Assembly: GCA_947628675.1 (NCBI GenBank)
Contig: CANRAR010000005.1
Location: 1 to 64,000, forward strand
Reading direction: 5' to 3'
DNA length: 64,000 nucleotides
Origin: an uncultured Clostridia bacterium
Lineage (GTDB): Bacteria; Bacillota; Clostridia; Christensenellales; Borkfalkiaceae
The notes under the pieces are model-generated. The model was not told the DNA's origin and searched no databases. It saw only the letters and a program-made list of their open reading frames with translations. Shown piece by piece: positions 30,110-38,303 of this stretch. The translations under genes and the position numbers were made by a program. Each line of letters opens with the position of its first letter. Position 1 is the stretch's first letter.

Positions 30110-32068
30110 TTACTTGCGGAAGATGAGGACGTTGAAACTGTGGGGGGGCAAGGTGAGTTTGCGGGGGGCGGTGGGAGCGACCTCCTTGGGGACGATCTTT
30201 TCGGGCTCTTCCAGCGTGTTGTAGTCCTTCAAATCGCTCTCCATGCGGAGGATGTTGGCAAGTTCGCCTACCTCGAAGTCGCCCTCGACTTCCGCCTCCA
30301 CCTCCTCTTCGCCCGCGTTGGTGACCTTCACGAAGATGAGATTGCCGCGCTCCGTCGCCGAGGCGTACACCTTCTCCGCGTCCGTTGTCACCTTGAACGA
30401 TGTATCGCCCGTGTAGAGACTGTAAAGTTTCTGAACATAATAACTCGCCGAGCCGTACGCCGTTTTGCCGTTGAACCAGATGAGGTTGGGGCACCACTGC
30501 TGGTAGCCGAGGCGGGCGAAGAGCGGCGCGAAGGACTTCATGACGACGACGTCGGCGTTGCGCTCCATGCCCGTCATGAACGCCGATTCGGCGAGGGCGC
30601 CCTCCCAGCAGTTGGACTGCGGCGCGTTGAATAGAGCCGCCCCCGAGCCCGGCACGTGGCAGGCGTATTCGCCCGCGTACACCTTGCCGATGCGGGGGTA
30701 ATTATCGTACATCGTCACGTTGTCGTACATCCACTGCGGCGGCACGTAGAAGTGCTCATCTGCGCAATAGACAAAGTTCGGGTTCTTTTCGAGGTTCTCG
30801 CGCGTCCACTTCCACGCGCTCGTGTAACTCTCGGTGCCCACGGTGGGCCCCACCGTGCCGACGATTTTGATATCGGGATACTTCTCGTGGATGCGCTTTT
30901 CAAACAGTTCGAAGCGCTTGTAGAACTCGTTGGGGCGCTCCACGCCGTCCTTCTGCTTGGGCGACGCCTCCCACTGCTCGTTGCCGACGCCGAGGTATTC
31001 GAGCCCGAAGGGTTCGGGGTGACCCATGTCCGCGCGCACCCTGCCCCAGACGGTATCGGCGCCGCCGTTGGCAAACTCCACGACGTCCAACGCCTCCTGA
31101 ATGTACGTTTCGAGTTCGGGGTCGTCGAGCGGGACGAATTCCGTGCTCATGTATTGGCAGGCGATACCCACCGAGACGACGGGCAGCGGCTTTGCGCCCA
31201 GATATTCGCACAGGCGGAAGTATTCGTAGTAGCCGACGCCGAGCGTCTGCCCGTAGTGGGAGTACTCGGAGCGGAAGTTGTTCTCCGGGCCCGTGGCGTG
31301 GACTGCCCAGCGGTTCCAATTCTGCCGCCGCCGCTCGGGCATTCCGATGGACTCCTTCCAAAGGTAGCGGTTGGCGATGCTGTTGCCCTCGACGACGCAG
31401 CCGCCCGGGAAGCGCAGAAAGCCCGGCTTCATCTCCTTCATGAGTTCGGCGAGGTCGCGCCTGAACACGCCCATGACGGCGTTTTCGGGGATCATGGAGA
31501 AGGCGTCGATGTGGACGGTGCCCGCCTTCTCGAGGCGGAAGGCGAAGTCGGCTTTCTCGGCATCCCCCTTGGCTTTGAGGCGGAAGGAATAGCGGTGCCA
31601 TGCGCCGTCGGCCTTGAGTTTCACCTTCTTCTCGACGAGGGCGCCGCCGCCCTGATAGACGCCGACAAACGCCTTGCCCTTGTAATCGTACGAGCGGGCA
31701 TAGAAGGAAACTTTGTACCCCATGCCCTTGGTGAGGTAGATGCCGTCGTACGCCTTATTTTTGACGCCCGCGCCCGCAGGGGCGCTGACGCGCATATAGT
31801 GAGGATTTTCGGGAAAGAGCGGGCGGTCGGTCTTGATCTTCATGCCCACCTGCGCGCCCGCGGGGTAGGGCGTCCAGCCGTAGCCGCCGTCCTCTTCGAC
31901 GATGTATCTATCCCACTCGCCGTAGACGTTCTTCGCCTCGAAATTCTTGTTCTCGAGAAGTTCGGCGTAGAGGCCGCCGTCCAAGTCGTAATTCAAGTCC
32001 TCGAAAAAGAGCCCGACGCCCCCCGACGTGACGGGAACTTTGCCCTTCTCGGTGATGGAAATTTTCAT
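30110..32068 (-). CDS. Alpha-L-arabinofuranosidase, GH51 type
   Basis: 652 residues, no signal peptide, hence cytoplasmic. An N-terminal carbohydrate-binding-like beta domain (about residues 80-195) precedes the (beta/alpha)8 barrel with RFPGGCVVEGNSIANRYLWKES, the acid/base Glu in YLGVGNEQWE and the nucleophile Glu in KVYAGEYACH, then a C-terminal beta domain ending LPPHSFNVLIFRK. It removes arabinose from plant-derived oligosaccharides after uptake. AAAGGAGA lies before the ATG at 32068. No transporter or arabinose catabolic gene adjoins it. Confidence 0.93.
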   Translation of the reverse strand: MKISITEKGKVPVTSGGVGLFFEDLNYDLDGGLYAELLENKNFEAKNVYGEWDRYIVEEDGGYGWTPYPAGAQVGMKIKTDRPLFPENPHYMRVSAPAGAGVKNKAYDGIYLTKGMGYKVSFYARSYDYKGKAFVGVYQGGGALVEKKVKLKADGAWHRYSFRLKAKGDAEKADFAFRLEKAGTVHIDAFSMIPENAVMGVFRRDLAELMKEMKPGFLRFPGGCVVEGNSIANRYLWKESIGMPERRRQNWNRWAVHATGPENNFRSEYSHYGQTLGVGYYEYFRLCEYLGAKPLPVVSVGIACQYMSTEFVPLDDPELETYIQEALDVVEFANGGADTVWGRVRADMGHPEPFGLEYLGVGNEQWEASPKQKDGVERPNEFYKRFELFEKRIHEKYPDIKIVGTVGPTVGTESYTSAWKWTRENLEKNPNFVYCADEHFYVPPQWMYDNVTMYDNYPRIGKVYAGEYACHVPGSGAALFNAPQSNCWEGALAESAFMTGMERNADVVVMKSFAPLFARLGYQQWCPNLIWFNGKTAYGSASYYVQKLYSLYTGDTSFKVTTDAEKVYASATERGNLIFVKVTNAGEEEVEAEVEGDFEVGELANILRMESDLKDYNTLEEPEKIVPKEVAPTAPRKLTLPPHSFNVLIFRK

Positions 32069-32341
32069 ATTGTCTCCTTTCCCGTTTTGCGGGATACTGC
32101 TTTATGATGATTTGTGAGGGGATGAATGGAGGTGCCCCTCCCCCTTTGTCCCCCTCCCCGCGCGCGGTGCGCGCGGGGAGGGGGATGGTCGGACTGCGTT
32201 TTTCGGGATTCTTCGCTACGCTACTTCGCGCTACGCGCTTGTGCCGCCCTTAGTAGACGAATGGTGCGGGCGGGACAGAATGACGCGGAAGATTAAGGGG
32301 GCAAAGATACACTCCCTACGGTCGGTATGAGGAGCGGGGCG
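32069..32341. repeat. Intergenic region with GC hairpin and a dispersed repeat
   Basis: 32141-32186 forms a C/G-rich hairpin (CCCCCTCCCCGCGCGCG and complement). 32241-32276 (GTGCCGC...CTTAGTAGAC..ATGGTGCGGGCGGGAC) is a copy of a sequence seen twice more at 63345-63379 and 63416-63450. No gene is supported here. Confidence 0.7.
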
Positions 32342-34024
32342 CTATTCAATGCTGTGGGCGATGAAGGTGATGTGGTCGGCGGCGCGCTCCAAGTTGCCCA
32401 CGAGGTTGATGAACACGCTCGCGTTCTGCGGCTGGCACTTGCCCTCGTTGAGCCTTTTTATGTGCCGCTCCACGAGGACGCGGCGGGCGGCGTCTATCTC
32501 GTCCTCCAACGCGTCGAGTTCGGCAAGTTTCCCCTGCTCCTTGTAGAGGAAGATGGCGAGGGAGAGCACGTACAGGCGCTTGATCTTCTCGAACATCGCC
32601 TGCGTCATCTCCAAAAATTCGTCGGAGAAGATGAGCTCGTCCTCGACGTAGTGGCGGGTGTATTTGGTGACGTTATCGGCAAGTTCGCCGATACGCACGA
32701 TGTCGTTGAGCACGTAGTGCAGGGTGGAGACGGTGCGCTCGTCCTCGATGACGAGGGGCGAGGCGGACAGTTTTACGAGGTAGGAGACCTCCTTCTTATT
32801 CGCCTCGGCGAGTTCTGCGTTCTGCTCGGCGACGCGCTCCCCCGCCTTTTCATCCTTGGCGATAAAGCCCTCGAACGCCGCGGTGAGCGTATCCATGGCA
32901 AAGGAGAACACCTTGCCCGTCTGCTGGTACAAAAAGCCGAGTGCGACGGAGGGAGAGCGCAGGAGGCGTTCGTCCAAATCGCCGAAGATGTCCTCCTTCT
33001 TCTCCGCCTTCTTCTTTTCGGGGATGATGTGCTCGGCGAGCCACACGAATACCTTGATGAAGGGGAGGAAGAGCAGCGTATTGACGACGTTGAAGAGGGT
33101 GTGGAAGGTGGCAATTTGAAGGGTCTGCCCGAGCCCCGTTCTGCCGAATACGGTGATGTCCGAGGGGAAGATGCCCGCGAGGACGGTATCGGCAAAGCCC
33201 GTCCAGCAGACGAGAATTACCATGAAGATGACGGCGCCGAAGAGGTTGAACAGGAAGTGGATGAGGGCGGCGCGCTTGGCGTTGGTGCTCGCCCCGAGGG
33301 ACGAGATGAGCGCCGTGACGCAGGTGCCGATGTTCGACCCGATGATGATGTAGAGCGGGGCGTTTCCGCCGCCGCCTATCACCATGCCGAGGGACGCCAT
33401 GGTGATGATGATGGCGTTGACCGCCGTGGAACTTTGCACGAGCGCCGTAATGGCGATGCCGAGTAGTAGCAATAAGAAGGGATTTTTGACGACAGAGAGC
33501 ATATCTTTGACGGCGTTGAATGCCTCGCTCCCCTCCTCGAAGGTGAGGGCGGAGGACATGAACTTCAGCCCCACGAAGATGAGCCCGAACGCCGCAATGA
33601 CGTTGCCGACGGACTTCCCCCGCTCCTTCTTGGAGAACATGGAGACGAACACGCCGACCGCCGCGAGCGCCAAGAAGAGCGCCGTGATATCCGACCCCGC
33701 GAGCGCGATGACCCATGCGTTGAGCGTGGTGCCGATGTTTGCGCCCATGATGATGGCGGTCGCCTGAAAGAGCGTCATGATGCCCGCATTGACGAGACCG
33801 ACGACCATGACCGTGGTAAACGCGGAACTCTGCCCCAAAATTGTCATGCCCGTGCCGATGCCCACGCCCGCAAAGCGGCTCTTCGCCGTTTTATTGAGCA
33901 TATGTTGCAGTTTTCCGTGCGCGAGGCGCGTCATATTCTCGGAGAGTACCTTCATGCCCACCAAAAAGGTGCCCATACCCCCCAGAATTTGCATGACGAT
34001 TTTTACGATGTCCCACGCGCCCAT
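32342..34024 (-). CDS. Na/Pi-cotransporter family protein with PhoU-like tail
   Basis: 560 residues. Two copies of the PNaS repeat signature are seen (GIGTGMTILGQSSAFTTVMVVGLVNAG and LLLGIAITALVQSSTAVNAIIITMASLG), each holding the QSS motif, with GANIGTT and GSNIGTC alongside, then a cytoplasmic PhoU-like helical domain (residues about 355-560). It imports phosphate with sodium; the PhoU-like part probably regulates. The start ATG 34024 follows AAGGAAAA. A promoter is visible at 34057-34086. Confidence 0.9.
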   Translation of the reverse strand: MGAWDIVKIVMQILGGMGTFLVGMKVLSENMTRLAHGKLQHMLNKTAKSRFAGVGIGTGMTILGQSSAFTTVMVVGLVNAGIMTLFQATAIIMGANIGTTLNAWVIALAGSDITALFLALAAVGVFVSMFSKKERGKSVGNVIAAFGLIFVGLKFMSSALTFEEGSEAFNAVKDMLSVVKNPFLLLLLGIAITALVQSSTAVNAIIITMASLGMVIGGGGNAPLYIIIGSNIGTCVTALISSLGASTNAKRAALIHFLFNLFGAVIFMVILVCWTGFADTVLAGIFPSDITVFGRTGLGQTLQIATFHTLFNVVNTLLFLPFIKVFVWLAEHIIPEKKKAEKKEDIFGDLDERLLRSPSVALGFLYQQTGKVFSFAMDTLTAAFEGFIAKDEKAGERVAEQNAELAEANKKEVSYLVKLSASPLVIEDERTVSTLHYVLNDIVRIGELADNVTKYTRHYVEDELIFSDEFLEMTQAMFEKIKRLYVLSLAIFLYKEQGKLAELDALEDEIDAARRVLVERHIKRLNEGKCQPQNASVFINLVGNLERAADHITFIAHSIE

Positions 34025-34056
34025 ACGGTTTTTCCTTATGCGGTTTGTCCTCGTAT

Positions 34057-34086
34057 ATTATAACAGGCGCGGGCGGGGTTTGTCAC
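34057..34086 (-). promoter_or_regulatory. Promoter of the Na/Pi cotransporter gene
   Basis: Minus strand GTGACA (34081-34086), 18 bp, TATAAT (34057-34062), followed by a 30-nt leader. Confidence 0.6.
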
Positions 34087-34162
34087 GTATTTTACGATAT
34101 TTTATAAAAATATTGTCCCGCGAAAATGCGCAAGCAACCGTGCGCGCTTCCCAAGCCCCATA

Positions 34163-34194
34163 CGGCAAAGCGGACTGTCAAAAGACAGTCCGCC
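34163..34194 (-). terminator. Original tRNA-Pro terminator, now outside the integrated element
   Basis: GCGGACTGTC and GACAGTCCGC pair around AAAA (34170-34193). In the leftward direction the tRNA 3' fragment at 34198-34245 runs straight into this hairpin, which is what an uninterrupted tRNA-Pro gene would have had as its terminator. Confidence 0.75.
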
Positions 34195-34197
34195 CTC

Positions 34198-34245
34198 TTG
34201 GTCGAGGAGACGTGATTTGAACACGCGACCTCTTGGTCCCGAACC
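34198..34245. repeat. attL: 48-bp tRNA-Pro 3' fragment
   Basis: Identical to 49401-49448. It carries the acceptor 3' strand, T-arm and part of the anticodon arm of tRNA-Pro(CGG) but diverges after GAACC, so it is not a tRNA gene. Confidence 0.95.
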
Positions 34246-34337
34246 CGCTCATAGCCGTTTTTTCTTCAAAAAACCGCCGTTTTTTGCCGTTTTGAAGGCA
34301 AAAACCGTCATTTTTGAGGGAAAACGTGAAGACAATA

Positions 34338-34364
34338 TGGGGGCAGAATTTGGGGGCAACTTTT
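34338..34364. repeat. Integrase arm-type direct repeat, left copy
   Basis: 27 bp identical in sequence and orientation to 49317-49343, itself built of two TGGGGGCA units 13 bp apart. It lies between attL and the integrase gene, the expected place for integrase arm sites. Confidence 0.8.
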
Positions 34365-35403
34365 AGTATTTTACTTTTTTACCTTCTGAAAGAAGGTAGC
34401 CATCAGAAAGTTTCGTGTAAACTTTCGCCAAAATTGAGTTCGGAGCGTGTCCCATCCATGCCTGAACCGCTTGTTCCGATGCGCCGCACTCTTGGCAACG
34501 GGTCGCAAAAGTGGTGCGGAGATCGTAGGGGGTATGCTGCCCGGGACAGCGGCGTCTGAACTCATCGCGGTAGAAACTTTCGGAATGCGACGTAAGCTCC
34601 TCCCAATTTTGAAGGGCTTCCCGTAACTTCGGAAGATACGGCCGCAACATCGGCGTGATCGGGATCTTTTTGTATACGATGCGTTTCTGATTTTTTTGCT
34701 TGCGGTTCTGCGACACGATGAACTCCCCATCGATCCTTATGCTCGAGATCTCGCAGGGGCGAACGCCCGTATAGAGTGCAACCACATAACGCATTTCATA
34801 CTTTGTGCCTTCGAGCGCCTTCAAAAATTCCCGCTCCTCTTCTTGGGTGAGGGGGACGCCGTTCTCACGCTCGCTCTTCACCCTCTTGAAAGCATTCATG
34901 GGATTTTTCGGAATGAGTTCGCTGTTTACCGCGTAATCGAACACTTGCCGAAGGAGACCGTCGCAATGTTCCGTCATTCTCGTGTGGCCTGTTGCAAGCA
35001 AATCGCTGATCAAATCAATGCAATCCGCCGAGGTGATAGAGCGCAAACGCCGATCGCCAAAGACGGGGATGACGCGCTTCCAAAAAGTCGAATGGTCGTC
35101 ATAATACGTTCCCTCGGTGACCTTGATTTTGTGAACGTTCTCAAACCACCTTGTGGCGAACTCGGAGAAGAGGACGCTCATCGTCGTGGAGGTGAACTCA
35201 TGCGTGTTGCCGTTCTCATCTCGTTGCGCCGACAAAAATTTCGTCAACTGTTCGATGAATTTGGCTTGGCACTCTTCCGCATCCTGCGAGCACCCAACGA
35301 TCAAGATACCGTCGATCGTAGCGCGCTTCTCATAGACCCGATTATGGTACCGCGGCTCTCTGATGAGGGCCTTTTTGATTTTTTCCTGTAATTTTTTTGG
35401 CAT
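34363..35403 (-). CDS. int: Tyrosine site-specific integrase
   Basis: 346 residues from ATG 35403 (AAGGAGA 8 nt before). An N-terminal SAM-like core-binding domain (SVLFSEFATRWFENVHKIKVTEGTYYDDHSTFWKRV...) is followed by the catalytic domain with Arg in YTGVRPCEI, Lys in the beta-hairpin (RIVYKKIPITP), HTPYDLRTTFATR (DLR in place of the common LRH), MGHAPNS and the nucleophile Tyr in AKVYTKL. It integrates and excises the element at tRNA-Pro. An in-frame region upstream stays open through 35439 to an A8 run at about 35493-35500, shared with the overlapping small gene. Confidence 0.93.
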   Translation of the reverse strand: MPKKLQEKIKKALIREPRYHNRVYEKRATIDGILIVGCSQDAEECQAKFIEQLTKFLSAQRDENGNTHEFTSTTMSVLFSEFATRWFENVHKIKVTEGTYYDDHSTFWKRVIPVFGDRRLRSITSADCIDLISDLLATGHTRMTEHCDGLLRQVFDYAVNSELIPKNPMNAFKRVKSERENGVPLTQEEEREFLKALEGTKYEMRYVVALYTGVRPCEISSIRIDGEFIVSQNRKQKNQKRIVYKKIPITPMLRPYLPKLREALQNWEELTSHSESFYRDEFRRRCPGQHTPYDLRTTFATRCQECGASEQAVQAWMGHAPNSILAKVYTKLSDGYLLSEGKKVKY

Positions 35404-35657
35404 CTTGCAAATCTCCTTTTGAAATTTACTTGATGCCATTTTTGAAAAGCGTTGTTTTGTTTTCTTTCCCCGGTTCTTCTCCTCCGCGGCTTTTTTTTAG
35501 CGAACGGCAGGGTGACGACGATCTGCTCGCGGCGCATTTGATACCGCGCCTCCGCGCCTTGCGCATATCCGATGAACGAATAGATGCGGTCGGCAGCATT
35601 CAGAAGCGCCGCAACATCGCCCTGCGTTAGTTCCACGTGCAATACGGTTTCGTCCAT
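35301..35657 (-). CDS. Small basic protein overlapping the integrase gene
   Basis: 118 residues if translated in one frame; very good ribosome site (AAGGAGGATCAAATCATG). The N-terminal 50 residues (MDETVLHVELTQGDVAALLN...) look like a genuine protein, after which an A8 tract (35493-35500) leads into an Arg/Lys-rich frame that overlaps int by 103 nt. A one-base slip at the A8 would instead read KKAAEEKNRGKKTKQRFSK and join the integrase frame. Either a small standalone gene, an excisionase-like factor, or a frameshift fusion; family unknown. Confidence 0.5.
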   Translation of the reverse strand: MDETVLHVELTQGDVAALLNAADRIYSFIGYAQGAEARYQMRREQIVVTLPFAKKKPRRRRTGERKQNNAFQKWHQVNFKRRFARCQKNYRKKSKRPSSESRGTIIGSMRSALRSTVS

Positions 35658-35735
35658 GATTTGATCCTCCTTCGTACTTGGTGGAGGAATTGTATCATGG
35701 ACGAATTTTTTTGACGAGCGATTTTATCCCGGGGA

Positions 35736-36188
35736 TTACAAAGCCCACGTATGCCCGCAGTTCGGGCAGGTTGCTTTTAATTTCGGGAAAGATCTGATCG
35801 TGATAGCAATTTGAAGCAAAAGCAAGAAAATTGCAATGAGCCCGATATAGAGAGAATAGTCATCTTGCGAGAGGGTTCCCGCAACCATATTGGGCAATCC
35901 GATGAGAAGAATGAGGATCAGAACGAGCAAATACGCAAAGGCAACGGCAAAAGCCGGCGCGGCGTTTCTCGGCTCGGAAGTGATGACGGGCTTCGCCTGC
36001 CCGCATCTTTCGCAATGCTCCAATTCCGTCGCGGCCTTTCTTATCTTTTGCCGGCGAATAATGTACGGGACGAAAAACATACCGAGCGCCAAAACAAAGT
36101 AGGCGATGATGATGAGAATGGCTCCCAAATACGTTTCGGCAATATGAGCCGCAGAAGCGTGAGAAGGCGCACAAAGATCGAATATCAT
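35736..36188 (-). CDS. Three-helix membrane protein with split zinc ribbon, paralogue A
   Basis: 150 residues: TM helix about 18-42 (LGAILIIIAYFVLALGMFFV), a CERCGQAKP knuckle at about 60, two further TM helices (AFAVAFAYLLVLILILLIGL; LYIGLIAIFLLLLQIAITI) and a C-terminal CPNCGHTWAL. The two CxxC pairs would come together on the cytoplasmic face as a treble-clef or ribbon zinc site. GGAGG precedes the ATG. Not recognised as a known family; strongly similar in plan and in the ends (IRSFPKLKATCPNCGHTW) to the next gene. Part of the leftward lysogeny module. Confidence 0.75.
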   Translation of the reverse strand: MIFDLCAPSHASAAHIAETYLGAILIIIAYFVLALGMFFVPYIIRRQKIRKAATELEHCERCGQAKPVITSEPRNAAPAFAVAFAYLLVLILILLIGLPNMVAGTLSQDDYSLYIGLIAIFLLLLQIAITIRSFPKLKATCPNCGHTWAL

Positions 36189-36291
36189 ATGATCCTCCGA
36201 GGGAACGATTTTATTTTAATAAAGCAATGTCCGGTCTCTCTTCGCCCACGAGTTCCGCACCGAAAGCGAGGATCCGCCGCACAAAGATTTT

Positions 36292-36750
36292 TCAAAACGT
36301 CCACGTGTGCCCGCAGTTCGGGCAAATCGCCTTTGTCTTGGGGAACGATCTGATAATGACGGCAAGTTCAAGGAGCCATAGGAACGGCAAAATGATGAGG
36401 ACGAGGATAGTATAGCCCAAAGAAGTAACTGTTCCGGCAACGATGAAAGGAATTGCCTGACCGACAAAAATCAACACGATGAAAAAATAAGTAAAGGCAA
36501 TGGCGAGCACGAAGGAAATGTTGCGTTTCGCCGATACAAAGCCGAGTTGGGTGTTCCCGCAATGGCTGCACTTTATACGGCGCTTGCCCCGCTCGATGGA
36601 AGGCTTTAAGATGGCGTAGACAATGAAATAGGTCGCAATGGAAAGCACCAAAAATCCGATGATTACCCCCAACAACCACCAATCCCAAAAAGAGGTCTCG
36701 GATTTGAAACTTAAAGGAAGGGGCGGAGTCACATCTGAAAAACCACTCAT
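36292..36750 (-). CDS. Three-helix membrane protein with split zinc ribbon, paralogue B
   Basis: 152 residues with TM helix 27-50, CSHCGNTQLGF, two TM helices and terminal CPNCGHTWTF. Shares IRSFPKTKAICPNCGHTW with paralogue A and the sequence around the second helix (SFVLAIAFTYFFIVLIF). AAGGAGAT precedes the ATG at 36750. Being next to the repressor and expressed from the same strand, it is a candidate lysogenic-conversion gene, for example superinfection exclusion or host surface change; this is inference. Confidence 0.75.
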   Translation of the reverse strand: MSGFSDVTPPLPLSFKSETSFWDWWLLGVIIGFLVLSIATYFIVYAILKPSIERGKRRIKCSHCGNTQLGFVSAKRNISFVLAIAFTYFFIVLIFVGQAIPFIVAGTVTSLGYTILVLIILPFLWLLELAVIIRSFPKTKAICPNCGHTWTF

Positions 36751-36768
36751 TTTTATCTCCTTTGCATT

Positions 36769-37131
36769 TTACTTTTCGGAATTGACGTCCGGGCGCTCTT
36801 TGCCCACGAGCCCGGCAGCGAAAGCGAGAAGTTGCGCGCGCTCTCCCCGGGAGAGCCGGCGGAAGAGATCGAGGAAGGACTGCTCTTCATCGGAGAGAAA
36901 AGGAGAAGAGACAATGGGGATCCCAAGATCGTCCGACCGCCCCAAAAGGTAATCCGTCGAGACATTTAGGCAGTCCGCCAATTTAAGCACGAAAGTTTTA
37001 TCTGGTTCAGTTCTTCCGCGCTCCCAATCACAAACGCTGCTATTTGTGGTTCCCAACATCTCTGCGAGTTGCTTTTGGCTCATGTTTTTTGAAAGACGCA
37101 AGTCTTTAAGACGCTGTTGAAAAGTTTCCAT
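36769..37131 (-). CDS. CI-type (XRE) repressor of the element
   Basis: 120 residues: N-terminal helix-turn-helix (LSKNMSQKQLAEMLGTTNSSVCDWERGRTEPD), a linker, and a C-terminal helical segment (DEEQSFLDLFRRLSRGERAQLLAF). It lacks a LexA/CI-type autocleavage domain, so induction probably is not by self-cleavage. It is divergent from the rightward operon and faces the three operators at 37142-37219. No ribosome site precedes ATG 37131; a TAAAAT box 7 nt upstream suggests a leaderless transcript, as for cI from PRM in lambda. Confidence 0.9.
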   Translation of the reverse strand: METFQQRLKDLRLSKNMSQKQLAEMLGTTNSSVCDWERGRTEPDKTFVLKLADCLNVSTDYLLGRSDDLGIPIVSSPFLSDEEQSFLDLFRRLSRGERAQLLAFAAGLVGKERPDVNSEK

Positions 37132-37138
37132 ATAAATT

Positions 37139-37219
37139 ATTTTAGGGAATTTTCCTAAAAAGTCTTGACATTAGGAGAAATTCCCATTATAATGATTTTC
37201 GTTTAGGGATATTACCTAA
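37139..37219. promoter_or_regulatory. Lysogeny switch region: three TTAGG-N7-CCTAA operators and a consensus promoter
   Basis: O1 37142-37158 (TTAGG-N7-CCTAA, arms extending to 7 bp), O2 37171-37187 (TTAGG-N7-CCCAT), O3 37203-37219 (TTAGG-N7-CCTAA). The rightward promoter is TTGACA (37165-37170), 17-bp spacer, TATAAT (37188-37193): O2 fills exactly the spacer, so repressor and RNA polymerase exclude each other. O1 overlaps the likely leftward -10 box of the repressor (TAAAAT, 37139-37144), allowing autoregulation. Confidence 0.85.
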
Positions 37220-37266
37220 TTTCGCACAAAAAATAACACTTGCCCCGCCAAAAAGGAGATTTCCCT

Positions 37267-37482
37267 ATGGAAAATATCTGCAAACAGTTTGACAAGATCT
37301 GCGAGATCTTATCGCACTATGAACCCGAAGATCACAAGATCTTTCATGAAACGATTGATGAACTCTGCGGAAAAGGCATCGCAAAAGGCTGTTTCCAAGA
37401 CTATGGCGTATTATCGGACATCCTCAACATTCTTACCCAATGCGAAGCCATCATCAAAAACGGCGGAGGCGCACAGCCATGA
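37267..37482 (+). CDS. Small protein, first gene of the rightward operon
   Basis: 71 residues (MENICKQFDKICEILSHYEP...), acidic, helical, no known domain; AAAGGAGA 7 nt before ATG 37267. Its position just after the early promoter is where Cro-like or anti-repressor proteins sit, but no HTH is evident. Overlaps the next gene by 4 nt. Confidence 0.75.
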   Translation: MENICKQFDKICEILSHYEPEDHKIFHETIDELCGKGIAKGCFQDYGVLSDILNILTQCEAIIKNGGGAQP

Positions 37483-37649
37483 CCTACCCCGCGAACGAAT
37501 TGCACCTCGGACATAACCCCGAAAAGATGAAAAAAACCGGCAGGATCTTCTGCCGCGTATTTGCCGCAATCGTGGCGTACGTCATTCTTGCCGGGTATGC
37601 ACTGATAGAATTTTTATACTCCCCCCCTCAATCAAAATGGAAACCGTAA
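37479..37649 (+). CDS. Single-helix membrane peptide
   Basis: 56 residues starting MTYPANELHLGHNPEK, with one TM helix (about residues 22-46, IFCRVFAAIVAYVILAGYAL) and a short exposed tail. The start ATG overlaps the upstream stop (ATGA). In size and single-helix plan it could be a coat or minor virion protein of a filamentous phage, but the charge pattern is not diagnostic. Unknown function. Confidence 0.65.
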   Translation: MTYPANELHLGHNPEKMKKTGRIFCRVFAAIVAYVILAGYALIEFLYSPPQSKWKP

Positions 37650-37671
37650 TTTTGAACAGGAGATCCCGCCG

Positions 37672-37908
37672 ATGAAAAACTTTATCGCAGTACACATCGA
37701 AGCGCATCGGAAAAAGTGGTTTGACTTTTACCGGGAGATCTTTCTAAACGTAGATCGCATCCACTGCGTTCGCCGCCTCGGCGACGGGCGCGCCGAACTG
37801 CTCGTCACGGCGACGAAGGGACGGCACGGAAAATATATCAGAACGCAGGAAAGTTTCAAGGAAATTCTCGCCCGCATCAAAGCGGCGGAAAAAGGAGGCA
37901 ATCGATGA
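37672..37908 (+). CDS. Small protein of unknown function
   Basis: 78 residues (MKNFIAVHIEAHRKKWFDFY...); basic, soluble, mixed alpha/beta by appearance. CAGGAGAT precedes the ATG. Middle part RVRRLGDGRAELLVTATKGR-like beta hairpin suggests a nucleic-acid-binding fold, such as a single-stranded DNA-binding protein; unproven. Overlaps the next gene by 4 nt. Confidence 0.7.
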   Translation: MKNFIAVHIEAHRKKWFDFYREIFLNVDRIHCVRRLGDGRAELLVTATKGRHGKYIRTQESFKEILARIKAAEKGGNR

Positions 37909-38270
37909 TCCGCTTCAAGGAAAAAATGCAGGAGTTGCGGCGCAACCTTACGAAGATCCGCGCCGAACTCGAAGGGTATTACAACGAGGCTTGCGGGATC
38001 TACGAAAAAAATCCCGAGACGGACACGTCGGAACTCTCGTATCTGGACTGCGCGATCGCCGAATTGGACGAGGGGCTGCTGTGGCTCCAAGCGCTCATCG
38101 AGATCTCGGACGTATTGCCCCGTGACCGGGGAATGTTCCTGCCGAGTTGGCTGAAAAGCCCCAAGAAGCGTACGCTCTCCGATGCGAGGGAACGGGCGTA
38201 TCACTATGTGGAGGGCGCCATGCGCGCCCTGAGCGAGGCGCGCATCGAGGAGCGCGCACAGCGTGTTTGA
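37905..38270 (+). CDS. Small helical protein of unknown function
   Basis: 121 residues, largely alpha-helical with a coiled-coil-like start (MQELRRNLTKIRAELEGYYNEA) and a positively charged end. AAGGAGG precedes the ATG, which overlaps the previous stop. No domain recognised. Confidence 0.7.
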   Translation: MIRFKEKMQELRRNLTKIRAELEGYYNEACGIYEKNPETDTSELSYLDCAIAELDEGLLWLQALIEISDVLPRDRGMFLPSWLKSPKKRTLSDARERAYHYVEGAMRALSEARIEERAQRV

Positions 38271-38303
38271 TCCGCGCTCCGGCGCGAGAAGAAAGGAGGA
38301 AAT

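Noticed and set aside
34198-34245. A second tRNA-Pro gene at the left end of the element
   Set aside because: Only 48 bp of the 3' part are present and the anticodon arm is broken off; it is an attachment site.
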